Assembly (NCBI GenBank): GCA_902826815.1 | Contig: CADEGF010000015.1 | Location: forward strand, 1-64,000 | Reading direction: 5' to 3' | DNA length: 64,000 nucleotides | Source of the DNA: an uncultured Mycobacteriaceae bacterium | Lineage (GTDB): Bacteria > Actinomycetota > Actinomycetes > Mycobacteriales > Mycobacteriaceae | In this document: in pieces, positions 34,960 to 43,078 of the stretch | Position numbering within the stretch: position 1 is the stretch's first letter | How the letters are laid out: every line of letters begins with the position of its first letter | Notes under the pieces: model-generated | Told to the model about the DNA's origin: nothing | Databases searched by the model: none | Seen by the model: only the letters and a program-made list of their open reading frames with translations | Made by a program: the position numbers and the translations under genes

Positions 34960-35749
34960 ACAGCGGCAGCTACGCGAGGCGGCCGCCGAGTTGGCCGGCG
35001 ACCTCGGGCCCGGGTCGGTTGCCGACCTCGACGACGCCAACCGCGTATCGCGGTTGGAGAAGGCTATCGACGGGACGGGGTTCCGGACGCTGCGCAGCGA
35101 TGGCGCATCGGGCGTCGAGGTGGCTATCGTCGCCGACGAGTTCGCACGGAGACTGGTCGACGTCCCGTTCGTGGGCCCCTTGCTGGCCGACGACCTGGCG
35201 CGTCGAATCGGGCGACCGTTGTCGCCGGTCCCCGGGATCACGTCGGCCGATTTGACGGGAAGCCTTGCCGGAGTGGCCGAGTCACCGGCGGAGCTCGGCG
35301 AGGTCTCCGAAGAGGACGCCGGTCGCTGGCACGCCCTTGCGCTGACGGCGACGTCGGCCGATATCGTCGGCGCCGCCCGCGGCACCCTGGCATTGGCTAC
35401 CGAGTACGCCAAGGTTCGCGAGCAGTACGGTGCCACTATCGGTTCGTATCAGGCGGTTGGCCACCTTCTGGCTGAGAGTCTGGCGCTGATCGAGGGGTGC
35501 GTCAGCGTGTTACGGCACGCCGCCTGGGCCGTCGACGAACTTCCCGTGACCGAGGCGGTGGAAGCAAGCCGGGTTGCCAAGATCTATTGCGCGCGTTCGG
35601 CATTGACGGTTTGTGAGACGTCCATCCAGGTGCACGGCGGCATCGGGAACACGTGGGAGTGCCTCGCGCATGTATACCTGCGACGGGTACTCGGCGACAC
35701 CGAGGCGTGGCCGGCGAAGCTGGAGGAGTTGACCATTGGACTTTCGTGA
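34937..35749 (+). CDS. short acyl-CoA dehydrogenase-like subunit (FadE)
   Basis: A 270-residue acyl-CoA dehydrogenase-fold protein about 90 residues shorter than normal. The N-terminal helices are reduced and most of the middle beta domain seems absent. The C-terminal helical domain is intact, with ALATEYAKVREQYG and the QVHGGIGNTWE motif. Short FadE subunits pair with a full one to make alpha2beta2 dehydrogenases in mycobacteria, for example FadE28-FadE29. It overlaps the ligase by 23 bases and the next FadE by 14, supporting a heteromer with the 35736 product. It may lack the catalytic Glu itself. Confidence 0.85.
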   Translation: MDVRLTSEQRQLREAAAELAGDLGPGSVADLDDANRVSRLEKAIDGTGFRTLRSDGASGVEVAIVADEFARRLVDVPFVGPLLADDLARRIGRPLSPVPGITSADLTGSLAGVAESPAELGEVSEEDAGRWHALALTATSADIVGAARGTLALATEYAKVREQYGATIGSYQAVGHLLAESLALIEGCVSVLRHAAWAVDELPVTEAVEASRVAKIYCARSALTVCETSIQVHGGIGNTWECLAHVYLRRVLGDTEAWPAKLEELTIGLS

Positions 35750-36824
35750 TTCCCCGGATGAGGGCGCGTTCCGGGAGCGGTTGCGCGGCTGGCTGACCGA
35801 GCAAAAGGGCCAGTTCCCCACCTCGGGGGACGAGTACTGGGCCAAGGCAGGCGAATGGCACGTCGCGCTGTATGAGGCCGGCTTCTTCGGAACGTCGTGG
35901 CCCAAGGCGTACGGAGGTCAGGACCTGCCGCCGGTGTTCGACGTCATCGTCGACGAGGAGATCGCCAAAGCCGGCGCGCCTGCACGGCCCAGCCTCGGCT
36001 ACCTCGTCGTCGGCCTCAGTCATCACGGGGATGAGGAACTGCGGCAACGGTTTTTGCCCGGAATGATCAACGGAACCGAGCGCTGGTGTCAGGGCTTCAG
36101 CGAGCCCGGCGCCGGATCGGATCTCGCGTCTTTGACGACGACGGCGGTCGCCGACGGCGACGAGTACGTCATCAACGGTCACAAGATCTGGACCAGTTAC
36201 TCCGATGTGGCCGACTGGTGCCTGGTGCTGGCCCGGACGGACAAGGACGTGCCGAAACACAAGGGCATCTCGGCGTTCATCGTGTCGATGCACCAGCCGG
36301 GGATCGTGCAGCGTCCGCTGAAGATGATCAGCGGCGTCACCAAGGAATTCGGCCAGGTCGAATTCGACGGCGCGAGGGTGCCCGCCGAAAACATGATCGG
36401 CGAGCCGGGTGACGGGTGGAAGCTGGCGATGACGGTGGTCAGCCATGAGCGCGAGCCGTCGACGCTTGGATTCTCGGCACGCTACGGAAAGACGGTTCGC
36501 CAGTTGGCTTCCCGTATAGACGGACCGCCACCCGAGGAACTGTCATGGGCCTGGGTGCAGACCGAGATGCTGCGGTTGCATGTGCGCAGGCGGCTGTCGG
36601 AGCAACTCGACGGGCTGACCCATGGCCCGCAGGGCTCGCTGGACAAGCTGCTGATGACATGGGTCGAGCAGTCGGTCGGGCACGCGGCCCTTGCGACGGT
36701 CGGGTCGGGCGACGACGAAATGTTCGGGGCCTACATGTACAGCCGCGCACAGAGCGTGATGGGTGGCACGTCGCAGATTCAGAAGAACATCATCGCGCAG
36801 CGGATTCTTGGATTGGGGAACTAG
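35736..36824 (+). CDS. acyl-CoA dehydrogenase (FadE), full-length subunit
   Basis: A 362-residue acyl-CoA dehydrogenase with all three domains: the N-terminal helices, the beta domain with FSEPGAGSDLASL and INGHKIWTSYSD, and the C-terminal helices ending MGGTSQIQKNIIAQRILGL. It forms FAD-dependent alpha,beta double bonds in acyl-CoAs. The start is TTG at 35736, inside the end of the preceding FadE gene. The usual C-terminal catalytic Glu before GT is Gly here, so the base must be elsewhere, as in actinobacterial FadE29-type subunits. It likely works with the short FadE. Confidence 0.92.
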   Translation: MDFRDSPDEGAFRERLRGWLTEQKGQFPTSGDEYWAKAGEWHVALYEAGFFGTSWPKAYGGQDLPPVFDVIVDEEIAKAGAPARPSLGYLVVGLSHHGDEELRQRFLPGMINGTERWCQGFSEPGAGSDLASLTTTAVADGDEYVINGHKIWTSYSDVADWCLVLARTDKDVPKHKGISAFIVSMHQPGIVQRPLKMISGVTKEFGQVEFDGARVPAENMIGEPGDGWKLAMTVVSHEREPSTLGFSARYGKTVRQLASRIDGPPPEELSWAWVQTEMLRLHVRRRLSEQLDGLTHGPQGSLDKLLMTWVEQSVGHAALATVGSGDDEMFGAYMYSRAQSVMGGTSQIQKNIIAQRILGLGN

Positions 36825-37592
36825 ATGTACGACATGCCAGACGAAATCGACGTCAAGGCCGATGGCGCGCTGCGCATCATCACGCTCAACCGGCCGGATG
36901 CGCTCAACGCCGTCAACGACAACCTGCATGTGGGCCTTGCGAAGATCTGGGAAGCGCTTAACGAGGACGCAGGCGCGCGGGCGGCCGTCATCACCGGCGC
37001 GGGCCGGGCCTTCTCGGCGGGCGGCGACTTCAACTACCTCGATGAGCTGCGCAACGACGAAGCGTTGCGGCAGAAGACGATCAAACACGGCCGCGATCTC
37101 GTCATCGGCATGGTGCGCTGCCGTATTCCGGTGGTCGCCGCGGTGAACGGCCCGGCAGTCGGGCTCGGCTGCAGTCTGGCCGCGCTGTCGGACATCGTCT
37201 ACATCGCCGAGACCGCGTTCTTCGCCGATCCGCACGTGCAGATCGGGCTGGTCGCCGCCGACGGCGGCCCGCTGGTGTGGGGTTCGCAGATCAGCCTGCT
37301 GCAGGCCAAGGAGTTCGCGCTGACAGGGGTGCGGATCAAGGCCCAGCGCGCGGTCGAACTCGGACTGGCCAACCATGTCGTGGAAGATCCGGTGGCCGAG
37401 GCGATCGCGTGCGCTAAGAAGCTCCTCGAGCTGCCACAGCAGGCGGTCGAGGCCACCAAGCGGTTGATGAACATTCAGTTGGAGCAGGCCGTGATGGCGT
37501 CGCTCGACTACGCGAACCTCGCGGAGTACGTGTCTTTCGGCACGGCCGACTTCAACAAGATCGTCGACGGGCTGATCGCCAAGGACAATTAG
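36825..37592 (+). CDS. enoyl-CoA hydratase/isomerase (crotonase family)
   Basis: A 255-residue crotonase. The oxyanion-hole segments GRAFSAGGDF near residue 65 and GPAVGLGCSLAALSDIV near 110 are present. Of the two catalytic glutamates of enoyl-CoA hydratase, one lies in AETAFFADPHVQIGL, where the second Glu position is occupied by other residues, so hydration or isomerisation cannot be told apart. The ATG follows the FadE stop directly. It completes the acid-ligase, dehydrogenase, hydratase order of a beta-oxidation operon. Confidence 0.9.
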   Translation: MYDMPDEIDVKADGALRIITLNRPDALNAVNDNLHVGLAKIWEALNEDAGARAAVITGAGRAFSAGGDFNYLDELRNDEALRQKTIKHGRDLVIGMVRCRIPVVAAVNGPAVGLGCSLAALSDIVYIAETAFFADPHVQIGLVAADGGPLVWGSQISLLQAKEFALTGVRIKAQRAVELGLANHVVEDPVAEAIACAKKLLELPQQAVEATKRLMNIQLEQAVMASLDYANLAEYVSFGTADFNKIVDGLIAKDN

Positions 37593-37608
37593 GGTCCCGT
37601 CATCCCGG

Positions 37609-37666
37609 CGAGCAGACGCATAAGTACCCGCAGGACCTGAAAAAAGGGAACTTTTGCGTCTGCTCG
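37609..37666. repeat. dispersed inverted repeat (GCGAGCAGACGCA family), copy 1
   Basis: Perfect 12-base arms CGAGCAGACGCA (37609-37620) and TGCGTCTGCTCG (37655-37666) around a 34-base loop. Two more copies lie at 39307 and 57382. It follows the hydratase stop and precedes the end of a convergent gene, so the hairpin could terminate transcription from both sides. It looks like a short dispersed palindromic element. Confidence 0.7.
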
Positions 37667-37686
37667 CGGTGCATGGCGTCGCGTTC

Positions 37687-38286
37687 CTACGACGTGCAGG
37701 TGATGTTTCCGGACACCTCGAAGACGTCCTGATTCCCCGCGAGCCGCTGTCCGCAGACCGCTATAACGGTGCTGCGCACAGGGACGAGAAGGGTAGAGAA
37801 CGCCCTCGAATAGACGTAGCTCGTTCCGCCATTCTCACCGATGGCGCCGGTGGACCTATTGGCTACCTTGCTGCCGACGGCGAACACGTTGGTCCACTCA
37901 CCGTGCGCCATCGCGGTGCCGTTGATCGCCACGACCCGGTTGTTGTGGTCATCGGGAGCGTCGTTGTCGTAGTTTTTGAGGAAGCCAGCCGTGCCGTCGA
38001 TGGCCAACGCCGTGTTCTCAAATCTGTTGAAGCCGTCTGCCGTAGCCTTCGCAGGCCGGAAGATGCTGATTGCCAGCGCCTTGTTGTTGTCCGACGCACT
38101 GGCCTGCGCACCGGTGGCCGAGGTGTCGCCGAACCCTATCGGGTCACCGGGGCCGCCGTCGTAGGAGATACCGGGCGCCGCGCTAGCCGCGCCTGCTCCG
38201 AGCATCCCCGCGACACCAACTCCGGCGGCCAGCGTCGAACCGACCACAACCCTGCGAATGAATTCGTTGTTCAACATGGATGCCAT
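37687..38286 (-). CDS. exported protein of unknown function
   Basis: A 199-residue secreted protein. A signal peptide is clear: basic FIRRV, hydrophobic VVGSTLAAGVGVAGMLGAG, then AASAAPG with an AxA cleavage site near residue 37. The mature part is rich in Asn, Asp and Gly and has two cysteines near the end (AVCGQ and ITCTS) that may pair. I recognise no catalytic motif; similar mycobacterial exported proteins are uncharacterised. The start could be ATG 38286 or ATG 38277. A 16-base perfect palindrome lies 28 bases upstream. Confidence 0.75.
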   Translation of the reverse strand: MASMLNNEFIRRVVVGSTLAAGVGVAGMLGAGAASAAPGISYDGGPGDPIGFGDTSATGAQASASDNNKALAISIFRPAKATADGFNRFENTALAIDGTAGFLKNYDNDAPDDHNNRVVAINGTAMAHGEWTNVFAVGSKVANRSTGAIGENGGTSYVYSRAFSTLLVPVRSTVIAVCGQRLAGNQDVFEVSGNITCTS

Positions 38287-38313
38287 GCTCGCGGCCTATC
38301 GATCGGGCGGGCT

Positions 38314-38329
38314 CAGTAGTGCACTACTG
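38314..38329. promoter_or_regulatory. 16-base perfect palindrome upstream of exported protein gene
   Basis: CAGTAGTGCACTACTG is a perfect palindrome with no spacer. It lies in the 60-base gap between the HD-domain gene stop and the exported-protein start, so it could be an operator for the latter or, less likely, part of a small terminator. The stem has no loop, which favours protein binding. Confidence 0.4.
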
Positions 38330-38346
38330 CACTTTGGCGGGGCACC

Positions 38347-38943
38347 TCAACGGTCGGCGCCGCGGTGGCCCGAGCGTGCCAGTGCGTTGCCCGGAAGTAG
38401 AAAGCCAGGCCGCTGCAGTTGGCGAACGGCGCGCAGCGTCCCTGACGGGATCACCCGCTCGAAGAAGACGCTGGCGTCGAAGGCGGCACGAACGTGTTTG
38501 ACGTAGGAGCGGGGGAGACCGAACCGAATTAGGCCCTGGCTGACGTCGACGAGATCGGCTCTGCGGACGGCCTCGACAAGAGGCGCGTACGGCCGGGCCG
38601 AGCCGTACCGCGACAGCCGGTGATGCTCGGCAACGATGAGCGCCAACTCATCGGACCAGGTTTCGCGACCGGTCTGCTTCAGCCATGCGTCCTGCGCCTC
38701 GATCGACGGCACGAGGTAGTCGAGCGTGTCGAATGCCGCCAGGTCGTGGAACGCCGCGGCGATCGCAAGCTTCTCGTCGCGTTCGGGTTGATCGGGGGTG
38801 AGTGCGCGGGCGAAGTTCACAACGCGGTAAACGTGCGCTTTGTACGCGTCATATCCGGCGTCGTCGCCGTGCGCGCGGCCACGGTGAAATTCGAGGATCT
38901 CCTCCACCAACGGCACGCTTCGAACGATCTCGGGCGTCGTCAC
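38347..38943 (-). CDS. HD-domain metal-dependent phosphohydrolase-like protein
   Basis: A 198-residue protein with an HD-domain pattern: KAHVYRVVNFA near residue 35 supplies the first His, AAFHDLAAF near 65 the HD pair, and AEHHRLSRYG near 105 a later His motif. HD proteins hydrolyse phosphate esters, often of nucleotides. The second half is helical and ends in a basic proline-rich tail. Nothing links it to the catabolic genes; it is probably a standalone house gene. Confidence 0.75.
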   Translation of the reverse strand: MTTPEIVRSVPLVEEILEFHRGRAHGDDAGYDAYKAHVYRVVNFARALTPDQPERDEKLAIAAAFHDLAAFDTLDYLVPSIEAQDAWLKQTGRETWSDELALIVAEHHRLSRYGSARPYAPLVEAVRRADLVDVSQGLIRFGLPRSYVKHVRAAFDASVFFERVIPSGTLRAVRQLQRPGFLLPGNALARSGHRGADR

Positions 38944-38966
38944 TCTGCGAGCGTACTTTCGCCGGC

Positions 38967-39293
38967 CTACTGGACGGCGCGCAACGCTTCGCGCGCCGCA
39001 TCCGAGTCCGCGTCGGTCAGCGACATGTCATCGAGATTCGGATGGACGTAGAGCTCGAGCTGCGTGTTGTCGGGGTCACGGAACACCAGAGTCGGACCGT
39101 AGCCGGCCGTCGCGTCATGCGTCATCACCGTCACGGCGATTCCGGACGCGTGAATCTGGCTACGGCACCTGAAGGTCGCTTCTTCGACTCTGTTGACGAG
39201 CACGAAGCCAAGCACGTCCTGCCACCACTGCGCGGTCTCGTCGCAGTTCGTGACCGTCAGAGCGATGTGCGAGAAGCCTGAAAGTTCTGGCAT
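38967..39293 (-). CDS. VOC/glyoxalase family protein
   Basis: A 108-residue vicinal-oxygen-chelate protein. It begins FSHIALTVTNCDETAQWWQDVLGF, the typical first strand and helix with a metal-ligand His, and ends FRDPDNTQLELYVHP, with the glutamate ligand in QLEL. The ATG at 39293 is chosen because the upstream frame reads through the dispersed inverted repeat and has no VOC similarity. Single-domain proteins of this type are usually dimers, often of unknown substrate. Confidence 0.82.
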   Translation of the reverse strand: MPELSGFSHIALTVTNCDETAQWWQDVLGFVLVNRVEEATFRCRSQIHASGIAVTVMTHDATAGYGPTLVFRDPDNTQLELYVHPNLDDMSLTDADSDAAREALRAVQ

Positions 39294-39306
39294 GCCGTCA
39301 AGACTG

Positions 39307-39368
39307 CGCGAGCAGCCGCAAAAGCACCCTCCAGCAGGGGTTTTGGGGTACTTTTGCGTCTGCTCGCG
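39307..39368. repeat. dispersed inverted repeat (GCGAGCAGACGCA family), copy 2
   Basis: Arms CGCGAGCAGCCGCAAAAG (39307-39324) and CTTTTGCGTCTGCTCGCG (39351-39368) match in 17 of 18 positions. It lies between the SDR stop at 39397 and the VOC start, both on the minus strand. It belongs to the same family as copies at 37609 and 57382. Confidence 0.7.
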
Positions 39369-39396
39369 GTTAGAAGGTGACCCCAGCGCAGCGCGG

Positions 39397-40143
39397 TTAG
39401 AAGGTGAGGGATTCGGAGCGCTGGACGGTGCCCGTGACACCGCTGGCATCCTGGTGTGCCAGGCGGACGACGGCATTGGCCATCGCCTCCGGCGGTTCGA
39501 GCATCTCCTCCGGAATCTCCATCCCTGTACCGCCGGCCTGCCAGCCTTCGGTCAGCACCACCCGCGATGGGCTGAGGCAGTTGACCGCGATGTTGTCGGC
39601 TTTCAGATCGTCGGCAAGACCGAGGTACAGCCGCTCGGCCGCGGCCTTCGACACCCAGTACGCGTTGGACCCCGCCATCGTGACGCCCGTGGTCGTGATG
39701 GCGATCAGCGATCCACCGCCGCGCCCCCGCACATGCGGGATGACGGCCTTCGTGACAAGGAACACGCCGGTCAGGTTGACGTCGAGGCACAGCTGCCAGC
39801 GTTTGAGTGGCGTCGACTCGATCGGGCCGAGCCACAGCACGCCTGCGTTGGCGATCAGAATGTCGATGCCGCCGAACTCGGCGACCGTCGCGGCCACGGC
39901 CGCTTCGACCGAGTCCTCGTTGGTGACATCGCACGGTACCGCGAACGCGCGGCCGCCTGATGACGAAATACCGTCGGCGACAGAATGAATAGTGCCGGGC
40001 ATCTTCCCGGTCTTCTCCGACCGCGCGGCGACCGCGACCGCCGCCCCCGCATGCGCCAGGGCCGTCGCTACCGTCGCGCCGATGCCACGGCTGGCGCCGG
40101 CGACGAAGGCTGTTTTTCCCTGAAGTGCCGGCTGCGCCGTCAC
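39397..40143 (-). CDS. short-chain dehydrogenase/reductase
   Basis: A 248-residue SDR with GASRGIGA cofactor motif at residues 16-23, an NAG motif in IANAGVLW, and a catalytic tyrosine in the AYWVSKAAAE segment (Y-x-x-x-K as YWVSK). The serine position reads TTTG. It overlaps the stop-start junction of the SDR at 40140 by 4 bases, so the two SDRs are co-translated and share the operator-bearing promoter at 40924. Together with the divergent thiolase they could perform 3-hydroxyacyl-CoA oxidation and cleavage. Confidence 0.88.
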   Translation of the reverse strand: MTAQPALQGKTAFVAGASRGIGATVATALAHAGAAVAVAARSEKTGKMPGTIHSVADGISSSGGRAFAVPCDVTNEDSVEAAVAATVAEFGGIDILIANAGVLWLGPIESTPLKRWQLCLDVNLTGVFLVTKAVIPHVRGRGGGSLIAITTTGVTMAGSNAYWVSKAAAERLYLGLADDLKADNIAVNCLSPSRVVLTEGWQAGGTGMEIPEEMLEPPEAMANAVVRLAHQDASGVTGTVQRSESLTF

Positions 40144-40904
40144 TTCGGCGGGAAGCGCAGCGCTCCGTCGAGGCGAATGATCTCGCCGTTGAGGTAGTCG
40201 TTCTCGATGATGCTCTGCGCCAACTGCGCGTACTCGGTTGAGCGGCCCATCCGCTTCGGGAACGGCACCTGCGGACCCCAGTACTGCTCGAGCTGATCGG
40301 CCGCCTTGCCGTATGCGGGGGTGTTGATGGTGCCAGGCGCGATGGTGTTGACGCGGATGCCCAGCGGCGACAGGTCGCGCGCAGCCACCAGCGTCATGCC
40401 GAGCACGCCGCCCTTGGCCGCCGAGTACGGGAGCTGACCGATCTGGCCCTCATAACCCGCGATCGACGCGGTGTTCACGATCGCGCCGCGGCCACCCTCC
40501 TCCACTGGCTCCGACTTGGCGATCGCCGCCGCCGTCAGCCGCATCACGTTGAAGACCGCCGTCAGGTAGAACTCGATCGTCTTCTTGAAGCCGTCGAGGT
40601 CAAGCGGGGAGCCGTCCTTGCCGATCAGCCGGCCGCCCGCCGCCGGACCGCCGTGGGTGTCGACCGAGATCCGCAGCGGGGCCAACAACACAGCCTCGGC
40701 GATCGCCGCGCTGACGGAGTCCTCCGAGGTGGCATCGGTGGGCACGTAGCGCACACCGAGCTCGCTCTCCAGCGCTTTGCCCTTGTCATCGGCTAGGTCG
40801 GCGACGACCACCTTGGCTCCCGCACCGTGCAACCTGCGCACCGTCGCCTCACCAAGGCCGCCTGCGCCGCCAACCACGATCGCGGAGCTACCGGCGATTT
40901 GCAT
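40140..40904 (-). CDS. short-chain dehydrogenase, 3-hydroxyacyl-CoA dehydrogenase type II-like
   Basis: A 254-residue SDR resembling type II 3-hydroxyacyl-CoA/17beta-hydroxysteroid dehydrogenase (HSD10). It begins QIAGSSAIVVGGAGGLGEAT with the cofactor loop GGAGGLG, has NTASIAGYEGQIGQ and the catalytic YSAAKGG, and ends in a family-like NGEIIRLDGALRF. HSD10 enzymes oxidise 3-hydroxyacyl-CoAs and steroid hydroxyls. ATG 40904 is chosen with AAGGGGAA upstream over an extended frame. It is divergent from the thiolase, the expected next beta-oxidation step. Confidence 0.9.
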   Translation of the reverse strand: MQIAGSSAIVVGGAGGLGEATVRRLHGAGAKVVVADLADDKGKALESELGVRYVPTDATSEDSVSAAIAEAVLLAPLRISVDTHGGPAAGGRLIGKDGSPLDLDGFKKTIEFYLTAVFNVMRLTAAAIAKSEPVEEGGRGAIVNTASIAGYEGQIGQLPYSAAKGGVLGMTLVAARDLSPLGIRVNTIAPGTINTPAYGKAADQLEQYWGPQVPFPKRMGRSTEYAQLAQSIIENDYLNGEIIRLDGALRFPPK

Positions 40905-40923
40905 ATGGTTCCCCTTCTTGCAA

Positions 40924-40956
40924 CTGACACTCTCAATCAGAGAGAATAACATTCTC
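40924..40956 (+). promoter_or_regulatory. promoter with overlapping GAGAATAACATTCTC operator
   Basis: CTGACA (40924-40929) and TAACAT (40947-40952) are 17 bases apart, a near-consensus promoter for the thiolase operon. The palindrome GAGAATAACATTCTC (40942-40956) overlaps the -10 with the same register as at 33481. The flanking AC after the palindrome is also shared. This two-site match makes a common repressor likely. Confidence 0.62.
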
Positions 40957-40981
40957 ACGCCGATCGAAACGGAGTCACCTC

Positions 40982-42148
40982 ATGCCAGAAGCCGTCATCG
41001 TGTCCGCCCTGCGCACTCCGATCGGCACCGCGATGAAGGGCACGCTGCGCGACACCGATGCCTACCAACTGGCCGACCACGTGGTGAGTAGCGCCGTCGC
41101 GGACCTCGACGGGGGCACGATCGACGACGTCATCCTCGGCGAGGGCCTCTATGGCGGCGGCGTCGTGGCACGCCACGCCGCACTCACCGCGGGTCTGACG
41201 TCGGTGCCGGGTCTGGCGCTGAATCGGCACTGCGCGGCGGGGCAGTCCGCCGTGCAGAGCGCCGCGGCGACCATTCGTGCAGGCATGGACCAGTTGGTGC
41301 TCGCGGGCGGGGTGAACTCGGCGTCGACGTCTCCGCGGTTCAAGCGCCGCGTGGGAGAGGAGATGGTCGACTGGTTTCCGCCCACTCACCCCGACCGGCC
41401 CGATGCACCCAATATGGACATGTCGATCACGGTCGGCTGGAACGCCGCGGTCAAGGCAGGCGTGAGCCGCCAGGAGATGGACGAATGGGCACTGGGATCG
41501 CACCGCAAGGCGATCCAGGCCATCGACGAGGGCCGCTTCAAGGAAGAGATCGTGCCCATCGAGACTCCGCACGGCCTTTTCGAGGTCGACGAACACCCAC
41601 GGCGCGACACCAGTATCGAGCGACTCGCCGGCCTGAAGCCTCTGCATCCCGAGATCGAGGGTTTCTCGATCACCGCGGGCAACGCCTGCGGTGCGAACGA
41701 CGGCGCGGCGATACTCGCCATCGCCAGCGACCGGCTCGGACTGCCCGCGCTGGCAACGGTCAAGGCGTGGGCGTCCGTCGGTGTAGATCCGGCGTCGACG
41801 GGCCTTGCGCCGGTCGAGGCCATCCCCAAAGCCCTTTCCCGCGCCCGCCTTTCGATATCCGACGTCGACCTCTTCGAGATCAACGAGGCCTTCGCTTCGA
41901 TGTGTGTGGCGACGGTCAAGCTGCTCGACATCGATCCCGCCATCGTGAACGTCAGCGGTAGCGGCTGTTCGCTCGGCCATCCGGTGGCCGCCACAGGAGC
42001 CCGCATGCTCGTCACGCTGGTGCACGAACTGCGAAGGCGCGGTGGCGGAATCGGGGTGGCGGCGATGTGTGCCGGTGGCGGAATGGGCTCGGCGACCGTC
42101 ATCGAGGTCGGAGCCGCCCCGGCGGCGACATTCGGCAAAGCGCCGTAG
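40982..42148 (+). CDS. thiolase (acetyl-CoA acyltransferase)
   Basis: A 388-residue thiolase. The acyl-accepting Cys84 is in NRHCAAGQSA, the middle motif GNACGANDGAA is near 228, and the C-terminal catalytic pair are His in GSGCSLGHPVAATG and Cys in MCAGGGMG. It cleaves 3-ketoacyl-CoA or condenses two acyl-CoAs. Its position, divergent from two SDRs including an HSD10-like one, suggests it finishes a beta-oxidation cycle of the local substrate. The ATG follows a GGAG site by a few bases. Confidence 0.95.
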   Translation: MPEAVIVSALRTPIGTAMKGTLRDTDAYQLADHVVSSAVADLDGGTIDDVILGEGLYGGGVVARHAALTAGLTSVPGLALNRHCAAGQSAVQSAAATIRAGMDQLVLAGGVNSASTSPRFKRRVGEEMVDWFPPTHPDRPDAPNMDMSITVGWNAAVKAGVSRQEMDEWALGSHRKAIQAIDEGRFKEEIVPIETPHGLFEVDEHPRRDTSIERLAGLKPLHPEIEGFSITAGNACGANDGAAILAIASDRLGLPALATVKAWASVGVDPASTGLAPVEAIPKALSRARLSISDVDLFEINEAFASMCVATVKLLDIDPAIVNVSGSGCSLGHPVAATGARMLVTLVHELRRRGGGIGVAAMCAGGGMGSATVIEVGAAPAATFGKAP

Positions 42149-42162
42149 TCCATCATCATCAG

Positions 42163-43038
42163 ATGACCATCGACGAGCTCATCGAAGCGGCGCGCGGCGG
42201 GTCCACCCGAGCGGCCGGCCGGTTGCTGAGCCTGGTCGAGAGCTCGCGCCGCGACGAAGTGCTCGAGGCGCTCGGTGCGACGACTCCGCCGCGCATCATC
42301 GGCCTGACGGGTCCGCCGGGGGCGGGGAAGTCCACCACGGTCGCGGCCCTTGTCAGCGCGTACCGCGAACGCGGACTGCGGGTCGCCGTTCTCGCGGTCG
42401 ACCCGTCATCGCCGTACAGCGGTGGCGCATTGCTCGGCGACCGAATCCGGATGGCCGCGCACATCAACGATCCGGACGTGCTCATCCGTTCGGTGGCGAC
42501 CCGCGGTCACCTTGGCGGGCTCGCGGCCGCCGTCCCCGCAGCGACGCGACTGCTCGCCGCTCTGTCCTACGACCTGATTGTGGCGGAGACGGTTGGCGTC
42601 GGGCAGTCCGAGATCGAGATCGCCGCCATCGCCGACCCGACGATTGTGGTCCTCAATCCCGGTGCGGGAGACGCGGTTCAGGCGGCGAAGGCGGGCTTGC
42701 TGGAGGTCGCGGACATCGTCGTGGTGAACAAGGCCGACCGCGAGGGTGCCGACCAGACCGTGCGGGATCTTCGTGCGGAGACCAAGGCGCCGATCCTGAA
42801 ACTCGTCGCGGCACAGGGCGACGGCATCCCAGAACTGGTGGAGGCCATCGAGGCGCACGCCCGCGCCGACACCCCGGAGCGACGCAAGGCGCGTGCCCGT
42901 GCACAGATCCTGTCGCTGGCGCAGACCCGGCTGCGGAGCCATGCCGACCTGGATCGGATGGCCGAACTCGTCGCCGAAGGCCGGTCGGACCCCTACACCG
43001 CGGCAGAACAGCTATTCGCCATTCCAGCAGAGCCATGA
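42163..43038 (+). CDS. meaB: MeaB/ArgK-type GTPase chaperone for B12-dependent mutase
   Basis: A 291-residue G3E-family P-loop GTPase. The Walker A motif GPPGAGKST is at residues 50-58, the switch region VAETVGVGQSE follows, and the base-recognition motif is VVNKAD. MeaB protects adenosylcobalamin mutases from inactivation and gates cofactor loading. The mutase subunits are encoded 11 kb away at 29158/30735, so this gene probably serves them. It is 14 bases after the thiolase. ATG 42163 gives the family length; the longer frame is a shadow of the thiolase end. Confidence 0.93.
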   Translation: MTIDELIEAARGGSTRAAGRLLSLVESSRRDEVLEALGATTPPRIIGLTGPPGAGKSTTVAALVSAYRERGLRVAVLAVDPSSPYSGGALLGDRIRMAAHINDPDVLIRSVATRGHLGGLAAAVPAATRLLAALSYDLIVAETVGVGQSEIEIAAIADPTIVVLNPGAGDAVQAAKAGLLEVADIVVVNKADREGADQTVRDLRAETKAPILKLVAAQGDGIPELVEAIEAHARADTPERRKARARAQILSLAQTRLRSHADLDRMAELVAEGRSDPYTAAEQLFAIPAEP

Positions 43039-43078
43039 GCTGGTACCAATTTGCGGCGCAACTGAACGGAGCTGAGCA

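Noticed and set aside
37593-37686. Possible insertion sequence remnant or attachment site
   Set aside because: Only the dispersed inverted repeat is present; there is no transposase, target duplication or integrase nearby.
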